This document shows, piece after piece, positions 1 through 4,343 of a DNA stretch of 5,408 nucleotides. The stretch spans positions 1-5,408 of the forward strand of contig JAJZSC010000267.1 of assembly GCA_021849995.1 (NCBI GenBank), written 5' to 3'. The position numbers and the translations under genes were made by a program. The stretch is from Bacillota bacterium. Lineage in GTDB: Bacteria; Bacillota; Desulfitobacteriia; Desulfitobacteriales; Desulfitobacteriaceae. The notes beneath the pieces are model-generated. The model searched no databases, was not told where the DNA came from, and was given only the letters and a program-made list of their open reading frames with translations. Numbering within the stretch: position 1 is the stretch's first letter; each line of letters starts with the position of its first letter.

Positions 1-1
1 T

Positions 2-898
2 GTAGTGGATGGCCGGGAAATTATTGGTTCACCCATGGAGGCTTATGCGGCCAGGAGAGAGCTTGCCTGGATGCGCGAAGGTATCCGAAAAGCTGGCCGC
101 CCTGGTTTGGCTATAGTTTATTATCCAATTAACACAAGGGTTGCTTCACTTCTAGCAGGAATGGATCCAGACTATGGACTACGGCGAACAGATGGAATCC
201 TTCTCTCCTTACTCCCAGACCTTAAAATGGAGCACGATATGCTTTCAGCTGCCATTACCTACGAAGATTACGGTTGCTTCAAACTCAGTGGAAGCTTCGC
301 TCTTTCTGGCGGTTTCTGCGGCGGAGTAGAGGGGGCAATTATAGAAGGAATTGCCAAACCCATCGCTTGCACAATAGCCTATCATGATTACATCCATTAC
401 ACAGGTGTAGAACATGTAAATGCACTGAGCGCACAGAAAATACTCCTTCAACCTTTCAACTGGGCACGTTCGGTAGTCAACCAAGTCCTAAATACTAAAA
501 CCAATGTCATTTGCATGGCCTGGGTGATTCCTACCAGCGGCTCTGGTACGGAAAACAACTTACTTGAGAGTGCAATTCGTTGTATAGAAGCTCCGATCAA
601 CGGTGCCAACCTCTACGCTCCTCGACACAGCCGTTCTCGCTTAAACGGAGGTCAAACTCCGCTCGAAGCCGAATGGATGCTTGAAGTATCAGACGCAACT
701 ATTAAGGCTGGGTTCGATCGCGTTGAAGCTGGCGAAGTAATACGGAAAATAGCCAACAAACTTGATGGACGTAATCCGGAACAAGGCCTGCTAATTCAAG
801 AATGTTATGACTTAGTCAGTCATAAACCAAGTGAGGAGTATCGGGCAATATATGAAGGAGTAAAGGAAGAGTTAGTGAAATTTGGTCTGCCTCTATAA
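2..898 (+). CDS. MtmB-family (monomethylamine:corrinoid) methyltransferase lacking pyrrolysine, 5'-partial
   Basis: Family members are cytoplasmic TIM-barrel enzymes that transfer a methyl group from a methylated amine to the cobalt of a partner corrinoid protein. Compared with archaeal MtmB from memory, the match runs along the whole fragment: G..SP.E..AA (near residues 3-16), AGRPG (30-34), GG[FY].GG[VI]E (near 101-109), SGSGTEN..LESA (near 177-189), and a C-terminal QECYD......PSEEY segment (near 265-277) close to the MtmB tail QECYD......PTEEY. MtmB is about 458 residues with pyrrolysine near 202, so roughly 165 residues lie upstream of the window. The frame is open to the window edge (GTA at 2-4), so GTG at 5 is not the real start. 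The pyrrolysine position falls at codons 38-39 (116-121), read GTT TAT (Val-Tyr), and there is no in-frame TAG. Family assignment is firm. The substrate cannot be assumed to be monomethylamine, because characterised non-Pyl members of the related MttB family use other substrates. Base composition looks richer in GC than the genes downstream. Confidence 0.85.
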   Translation, partial: VVDGREIIGSPMEAYAARRELAWMREGIRKAGRPGLAIVYYPINTRVASLLAGMDPDYGLRRTDGILLSLLPDLKMEHDMLSAAITYEDYGCFKLSGSFALSGGFCGGVEGAIIEGIAKPIACTIAYHDYIHYTGVEHVNALSAQKILLQPFNWARSVVNQVLNTKTNVICMAWVIPTSGSGTENNLLESAIRCIEAPINGANLYAPRHSRSRLNGGQTPLEAEWMLEVSDATIKAGFDRVEAGEVIRKIANKLDGRNPEQGLLIQECYDLVSHKPSEEYRAIYEGVKEELVKFGLPL

Positions 899-1017
899 CA
901 TCTAGAGTTCCTTTTTAAGAATTCACAGCCTAATTTTGATTAAAATTTTTGGGTACTAAAAAGGAAAAAACTTAATATTTTGTTTATATATAGCAACATT
1001 CTCAATATAGGATTTAA

Positions 1018-1100
1018 GGGGTAAGTTGTGTCGGTTTACCACGGGTCGGTCTCTTATTTAGAGTCTGATTGAAGGAACCGATGAGCAAAAGACCCAACTT
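1018..1100 (+). promoter_or_regulatory. Candidate structured leader/attenuator upstream of the NRAMP-like gene
   Basis: This stretch can fold in ways that compete with the terminator at 1087-1146. GGTAA (1020-1024) can pair with TTACC (1036-1040). TCGGT occurs twice (1031-1035 and 1046-1050), and either copy can pair with ACCGA (1077-1081). CTCT/AGAG (1051-1054 and 1060-1063) can close a small inner hairpin. GGGTC (1043-1047) and AAGTTG (1023-1028) are complementary to GACCC (1091-1095) and CAACTT (1095-1100), the left arm of the terminator, and would act as an antiterminator. I do not recognise a known riboswitch class, and the T-box AGGGTGG signature is absent. A weak promoter (TTGTTT at 980-985, 17 bases, CAATAT at 1003-1008) would start RNA just before it. 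The remainder of 899-1017 shows nothing else supportable. Confidence 0.35.
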
Positions 1101-1146
1101 TCTTAGTTTCACTTTGTTTCAACTAAGGAGTTGGGTCTTTTTCTTT
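1087..1146 (+). terminator. Strong Rho-independent terminator
   Basis: AAAAGACCCAACT (1087-1099) pairs with AGTTGGGTCTTTT (1129-1141). The stem continues inward with CTTAGTT (1102-1108) against AACTAAG (1121-1127), leaving a 12-base loop, and a T-rich tract runs to 1146. The A-run on the left arm could let it work in both directions, but no convergent gene is present. It lies 190 bases after the methyltransferase stop and 92 before the NRAMP-like start. It may therefore end the upstream transcript, attenuate the downstream one, or both. Confidence 0.88.
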
Positions 1147-1170
1147 CTTGAAAGGAGGGGATTGAAAAAC

Positions 1171-1188
1171 ATGAGAAGGATTTACTAA
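1171..1188 (+). other. SD-preceded five-codon mini-ORF (possible leader peptide)
   Basis: An almost ideal ribosome binding site, AAAGGAGGGG (1151-1160), is followed after ten bases by ATG and a frame of only five codons (Met-Arg-Arg-Ile-Tyr), then TAA. It lies between the terminator and the real RBS of the NRAMP-like gene. It could be a translated leader, a ribosome standby site, or the relic of a lost gene start. The two Arg codons are AGA and AGG. Nothing else supports expression. Confidence 0.25.
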
Positions 1189-1237
1189 TAAGCCTAGTTA
1201 TCTGAAAATTTAAAATCTTTAAAAGGAGGCTAAAAGG

Positions 1238-2527
1238 ATGGAAGGAACAAAGGAACAAGTAGGTGCCCCTATTCCCAACACATTTTGGGGTTATGTCAAA
1301 TCTTTCGGTCCTGGCATAGTGGTTGTTCTAACCTGGTTAGGCGCAGGCGACCTAGTTGACAACGCTTTAGCTGGTGCTCATTATGGCTATGCTTTGATGT
1401 GGGGCCTCGCGTTAGCTTTAATTGTGCGTTATGTATTGGTTAGTATAATTGCTAATTACCAGCTAATGAATGTACAGGGTCATACTGTTTTTGAAGGGTA
1501 TGGAAAAATATCTCCTATTTATCCCATAATTTTAGCTCTTGGCGGGGTTGCTCTTGGGCATTTTTATGAATCCTATACAATTAAAGGTGCAGGGGAAGCG
1601 TTGTATCATCTATCTGGTGTAGGTAATGTAATGATTTGGAGTATTATAGTAGTAGTTGCTTGTATGTTGATAACAGGCAAAGCTGTATATAGGTATCTAG
1701 AAACCGCAGAAAAGATTATTTTGGGGCTCTTGGCAGTTAGCCTTATTGGTGGTGCCATAGCCGTTAAGCCTGATGTTGGAGCAATGGTAGCAGGGACTTT
1801 TGCCTTTGATATTCCAGATAAGGTTGGCTCTTTCGGAGCAATTACAGTGGTTATCTCCCTAATTGGTGCTGTCGGCGGATCTTTAGCAAATCTCCTCTAT
1901 CCGACCTTCATGAAGGAGAAAGGTTATATTCGGCCAGAACACCGCAAGGTCCAGCGCTACGACATGCTGTTTGGTATTTTCGTAATTATTGTCTTGGATT
2001 TAGAAGTATGGGTAATGGGTGCTGAGGTGCTACATCCAAAAGGTATAACAATTAATAGTTTTAATGATTTAGCGCAGCTCCTTGGTCAAACTTTAGGTAG
2101 ATTTGGTGAAATTCTCATTTATTTAGGTGTATTAGGGGCATGCTTTAGTTCGGTTATCGGTTATGCTCATGGTTTTCCCAAAATGGCAATGGAATGTTTC
2201 TATGTTTCCAATCCAGCTAGAAAAGAAAAATATGGAAATGACACTGGCAAGGATCCGTTATTTCGAGTATTTTATCTGATAGTAGCCATTTTGCCACTAA
2301 TTTGGGCCATACCTGGAATGCCTGGTTTTATTTGGCTGACTGTATTTGTAAACGCTGCTCAGATAGTCCTATTGCCTCTCGTATCCATCGGGCTTATCAT
2401 TCTTATCAATCGTAAGGATTTGATGGGTAAACTGGCGGGTAACAAGGCCCACAATGTTATGTTGGTCCTGTTGACCCTCCTGGCAATTTGGGGTGCTTAC
2501 CAGACTTTTATGGGCTTAATCAAGTAA
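1238..2527 (+). CDS. NRAMP (SLC11)-related membrane transporter with non-canonical metal-site motifs
   Basis: This 429-residue, roughly 11-segment membrane protein has the LeuT fold of NRAMP metal/proton symporters. The start is fixed by AAAGGAGG (1222-1229), eight bases before ATG. Family hallmarks are GPG at 24-26, AGAHYGY at 45-51 (canonical AGAQYGY), the TM8 segment near 293-321 with SS..GYA.G, and the TM10-loop pattern Q-V/I-x-L...LMG near 375-397. The residues that normally bind metal differ. TM1 DPGN is replaced by GAGD (35-38), with Asp41-Asn42 just after. TM6 MPH is replaced by a Gly-Ser-rich segment, AVGGSLAN (211-218), so the soft-metal methionine is missing. Described NRAMP-related Mg transporters also lack that Met, but this TM1 looks further changed. 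I recall similar TWLGAGD-type proteins annotated as Nramp family in other bacteria. The substrate is uncertain: a hard cation such as Mg, or something organic. It has its own RBS and terminator and is probably monocistronic. Confidence 0.85.
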   Translation: MEGTKEQVGAPIPNTFWGYVKSFGPGIVVVLTWLGAGDLVDNALAGAHYGYALMWGLALALIVRYVLVSIIANYQLMNVQGHTVFEGYGKISPIYPIILALGGVALGHFYESYTIKGAGEALYHLSGVGNVMIWSIIVVVACMLITGKAVYRYLETAEKIILGLLAVSLIGGAIAVKPDVGAMVAGTFAFDIPDKVGSFGAITVVISLIGAVGGSLANLLYPTFMKEKGYIRPEHRKVQRYDMLFGIFVIIVLDLEVWVMGAEVLHPKGITINSFNDLAQLLGQTLGRFGEILIYLGVLGACFSSVIGYAHGFPKMAMECFYVSNPARKEKYGNDTGKDPLFRVFYLIVAILPLIWAIPGMPGFIWLTVFVNAAQIVLLPLVSIGLIILINRKDLMGKLAGNKAHNVMLVLLTLLAIWGAYQTFMGLIK

Positions 2528-2547
2528 TTGCCGGAGTTGTTCACTTA

Positions 2548-2576
2548 TTGACTCTGCAATAAAGGTTCACTATGAT
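2548..2576 (+). promoter_or_regulatory. Sigma-A-like promoter just after the NRAMP-like gene
   Basis: TTGACT (2548-2553) and TATGAT (2571-2576) are separated by exactly 17 bases, and each matches the consensus hexamer at five of six positions. This is the best promoter pair I found in the window by eye. Predicted initiation is near 2583. It would drive a leader containing the terminator at 2639-2683 and then the DUF401 gene at 2790, or else a roughly 100-base RNA ending at the terminator. Confidence 0.55.
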
Positions 2577-2586
2577 GCAATTGCAT
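2575..2586. repeat. 12-bp perfect palindrome overlapping -10/start site (candidate operator)
   Basis: ATGCAATTGCAT is a perfect inverted repeat. It begins inside the -10 element of the promoter at 2548-2576 and covers the predicted transcription start, where a repressor would block polymerase. No regulator gene is in the window. A 12-bp AT-rich palindrome can occur by chance, so the case rests mainly on its position. Confidence 0.35.
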
Positions 2587-2638
2587 TTTGCCTTCCTTCA
2601 CTGTAGCTATACTAAAAAAAGCTTTGAAAATAAGTTGA

Positions 2639-2683
2639 GCCAGCAATTTCGTAATTTATAGCTGATTGCTGGCTTTTCTTTTT
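2639..2683 (+). terminator. Rho-independent terminator between NRAMP-like and DUF401 genes
   Basis: GCCAGCAAT (2639-2647) pairs perfectly with ATTGCTGGC (2665-2673) around a 17-base loop, followed by TTTTCTTTTT. It can end the NRAMP-like transcript, whose stop codon is 112 bases upstream. Because a promoter candidate lies between that stop and this hairpin, it may also attenuate transcription of the DUF401 gene. AGCTATA (2605-2611) is complementary to TATAGCT (2657-2663) in the loop and could form an alternative structure. Confidence 0.85.
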
Positions 2684-2789
2684 CCTTAATTAAAAGTACA
2701 TTAAAGGGGTAACCAGTCTCCTACTCAATTTTAATATTCGGCGAGGCTCTAATCTTAGAAAATCACAAACTCACAAGGAGTTATACTGT

Positions 2790-4034
2790 ATGGTTATAAT
2801 ATTAAAATTAGGTTTTACTCTATTATTAATACTAACTTTGCTCTTTCGGCGGGTAAATCTTGGTCATACAATGCTTATCGGGGCTACTTCTATTTATCTG
2901 CTTAATAACCCATCAAATACTATGTTGATCACAGCAGTACGAAATACGATCTGGAGTTCAGATACCTGGGTAATCATCCTTGCAATGTTTTTTGTCATGT
3001 GTCTTGAGTATCAATTCCGAACTAACGGGATCTTGACTAAGTTTATGGATTCTCTTAACTCAACCCTAAAGAGCGATCGCATCCTACTGCCGTTAATGCC
3101 TGCATTATTAGGTCTGTTGCCATCCATTGGGGGAGCAGTATTTTCTGCCCCGTTAGTCGAGAGCACTAGTTCGAGGTTTAAGCTTTCTGGTGAACACAAA
3201 ACCGCGATTAACTACTGGTTCCGGCATGTATGGGAGTTTATCAACCCCATTGGGCCTTCCCTTTTATTTGCTAGCAGCATAGCGGGAATCCAACTAAGCG
3301 TGCTAATTAGTAACCAACTATGGATAACCCTCCTGGCTTTAATAATCGGCTGGTTTGTTTTAGTTTCAGGAAACAGATTCAAAAAAACTCAATTGAATAC
3401 ATTATCAACTGCATTATCAGGAGTTGAACAACCCATAAAGGACGACTCAGATACTCTAAAAAATATTCTACTAGCTATAGGACCTATTCTAACTAACATT
3501 ATTCTGATAACTGTTTTTGACATCAATGCTGCGGTCTCAATAACAATGGTTGTTTTTTTGATGGGGATAGTTTTAAAACAGGATTTTAAAGATATTGTTA
3601 AGATGTTAGTTAATGCGCTTAATTTTAAATTACATTGGAGTATTTTCAGCATCCTTTTTTTTCAACAAATGCTTTTAGCAACCGGAATCACGGCTGAGAT
3701 AGTAACATTATTTAAGCTCTCCGGCTTAACTGTACCTGTTATCGTTAGTCTTACAGCTTTTCTAATTGGTTTATTGACTGGAGTAGCTCAAGGAATGATA
3801 GCGATCGTATTTCCTATTGTAGCAGCTATGGCACCGGGAGAACTCTCGATAATTACACTTAGTTTAGTAGCCGGAACTGCCGGGCAAATGCTATCACCAG
3901 CTCATTTATGTCTAGTTGTAACTGCTGATTATTTTAAAGCTAATCTAGTCAGATCACTTGTCCGAATACTTATAATGGAAACTTTAATGTTTGCTTGTGT
4001 ATATCTTGTTTTTAGTATTTTTCGTTTTGTGTGA
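2790..4034 (+). CDS. DUF401 family integral membrane protein (ion-transporter superfamily, putative carboxylate/anion permease)
   Basis: This is a 414-residue, strongly hydrophobic protein with about ten membrane segments. Recognisable DUF401 signatures are PLMPALLGLLPSIGG leading into AVFSAPLVE (101-124), NYWFRHVWEF (141-150), GLLTGVAQGMIAIVFP (327-342) and MLSPAHLCLV (367-376). The two glycine/proline-rich re-entrant-like segments, one in each half, fit the inverted-repeat architecture of the ion-transporter superfamily (relatives of CitMHS and gluconate permeases). The substrate of DUF401 is not established to my knowledge. Length is normal for the family and the frame is intact. AAGGAG (2775-2780), nine bases before ATG, supports the start. 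The hydrophilic stretch at about 195-223 is likely the central cytoplasmic loop joining the halves. It appears to be a single-gene unit, with a terminator before it and a 309-base structured intergenic region after it. Role in this locus is inference only: uptake or export of an anionic metabolite. Confidence 0.85.
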   Translation: MVIILKLGFTLLLILTLLFRRVNLGHTMLIGATSIYLLNNPSNTMLITAVRNTIWSSDTWVIILAMFFVMCLEYQFRTNGILTKFMDSLNSTLKSDRILLPLMPALLGLLPSIGGAVFSAPLVESTSSRFKLSGEHKTAINYWFRHVWEFINPIGPSLLFASSIAGIQLSVLISNQLWITLLALIIGWFVLVSGNRFKKTQLNTLSTALSGVEQPIKDDSDTLKNILLAIGPILTNIILITVFDINAAVSITMVVFLMGIVLKQDFKDIVKMLVNALNFKLHWSIFSILFFQQMLLATGITAEIVTLFKLSGLTVPVIVSLTAFLIGLLTGVAQGMIAIVFPIVAAMAPGELSIITLSLVAGTAGQMLSPAHLCLVVTADYFKANLVRSLVRILIMETLMFACVYLVFSIFRFV

Positions 4035-4093
4035 GATTGCATATCGACTGGCTATGTTAAAGTTCATTTAAGATAAGTATCAGGGAAGGGAAA

Positions 4094-4113
4094 TCATGCG
4101 TCCTTACGCATGA
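4094..4113. repeat. Perfect 8-bp inverted repeat (hairpin) after DUF401 gene
   Basis: TCATGCGT and ACGCATGA flank a four-base loop, CCTT. No T-run follows, so it is not a typical terminator, although it lies 60 bases after the DUF401 stop and may stabilise or end that transcript. It also contains ATG (4096) followed by four codons and TGA, with AAGGGAAA just upstream. That frame is probably accidental. Confidence 0.5.
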
Positions 4114-4130
4114 ATAAATTATTGCTAGTA

Positions 4131-4193
4131 TCTAATATGTTTATTGGCTTCTTTTGTGTCCTGCACTTTAATAGTTTTATTGGCTTCTTTGGT
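4131..4193 (+). repeat. Direct repeat with 36-base period carrying duplicated promoter-like elements
   Basis: Bases 4131-4157 and 4167-4193 match at about 23 of 27 positions and share the exact 15-mer TTTATTGGCTTCTTT (4140-4154 and 4176-4190). The periodicity continues into a -10-like series spaced by 36: TCTAAT (4131), TTTAAT (4167) and TATAAT (4203). The nine bases between copies (4158-4166, 4194-4202) differ. The arrangement looks like a local duplication that copied a promoter or a regulator site. Confidence 0.6.
4144..4172 (+). promoter_or_regulatory. Upstream member of tandem promoter pair for the MFS gene
   Basis: TTGGCT (4144-4149), a 17-base spacer and TTTAAT (4167-4172) form a promoter-like pair inside the first 36-base unit. 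It is the weaker of the two, with a five-of-six -10 element. It may be a decayed or alternative start upstream of the main promoter. Confidence 0.35.
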
Positions 4194-4208
4194 AACATGA
4201 ACTATAAT
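4180..4208 (+). promoter_or_regulatory. Likely main promoter of the MFS gene
   Basis: TTGGCT (4180-4185) and a perfect TATAAT (4203-4208) are separated by 17 bases within the second 36-base unit. Predicted initiation near 4215 gives a leader of about 130 bases that contains the 13-base tandem repeats. An alternative promoter, TTTAGA (4276-4281), 18 bases, TAAAAT (4300-4305), would instead place those repeats over the promoter. Confidence 0.5.
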
Positions 4209-4248
4209 AAGTTATGTCTTTTATGAGCTGATTAACTCGTATTACTGA

Positions 4249-4301
4249 ATTAGGCCAGGTATTCAGGTCAAATATTTTAGACCAGATATTTAGACCAGAT
4301 A
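4249..4301 (+). repeat. Four tandem copies of a 13-base repeat upstream of the MFS gene
   Basis: The copies lie at 4249-4261, 4262-4274, 4276-4288 and 4289-4301, with a single extra T at 4275. The last two are identical (TTTAGACCAGATA). The first matches at 10 of 13 positions and the second at 9 of 13. The array ends 42 bases before the MFS start. Either it binds a regulator in series, or it is a small slippage-prone tandem repeat that varies the leader or promoter spacing. Confidence 0.75.
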
Positions 4302-4343
4302 AAATAAAAGACAAATATTAGGTTTAAAAGAATGGAGAAAACG

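Noticed and set aside
5..7. GTG as the start codon of the methyltransferase
   Set aside because: The frame is open upstream to the window edge, and family alignment shows about 165 residues precede this point.
113..118. TAG triplet in CTATAGTT near the pyrrolysine position of the methyltransferase
   Set aside because: It is out of frame. The in-frame codons are ATA GTT TAT TAT, so no amber readthrough is involved.
245..484. Open frame on the minus strand inside the methyltransferase gene
   Set aside because: It is fully antisense to a well-supported coding region, has no recognisable family and a composition typical of a shadow frame.
932..949. AATTTT/AAAATT hairpin followed by T bases after the methyltransferase stop
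   Set aside because: The stem is six A-T pairs only, too weak to call a terminator. The hairpin at 1087-1146 is far stronger.
1162..1189. TTGAAA, 16 bases, ACTAAT as a promoter for the NRAMP-like gene
   Set aside because: The -10 element matches at only four positions and lacks the conserved second A. The AT-rich background makes chance likely.
3011..3652. Two minus-strand open frames inside the DUF401 gene
   Set aside because: Both mirror conserved DUF401 segments and show no family match or plausible ribosome binding context of their own.
4131..4208. 36-base-spaced repeats as a CRISPR array
   Set aside because: There are only two good copies, the intervening unique segment is nine bases, and there are no cas genes. 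A duplicated promoter explains them better.
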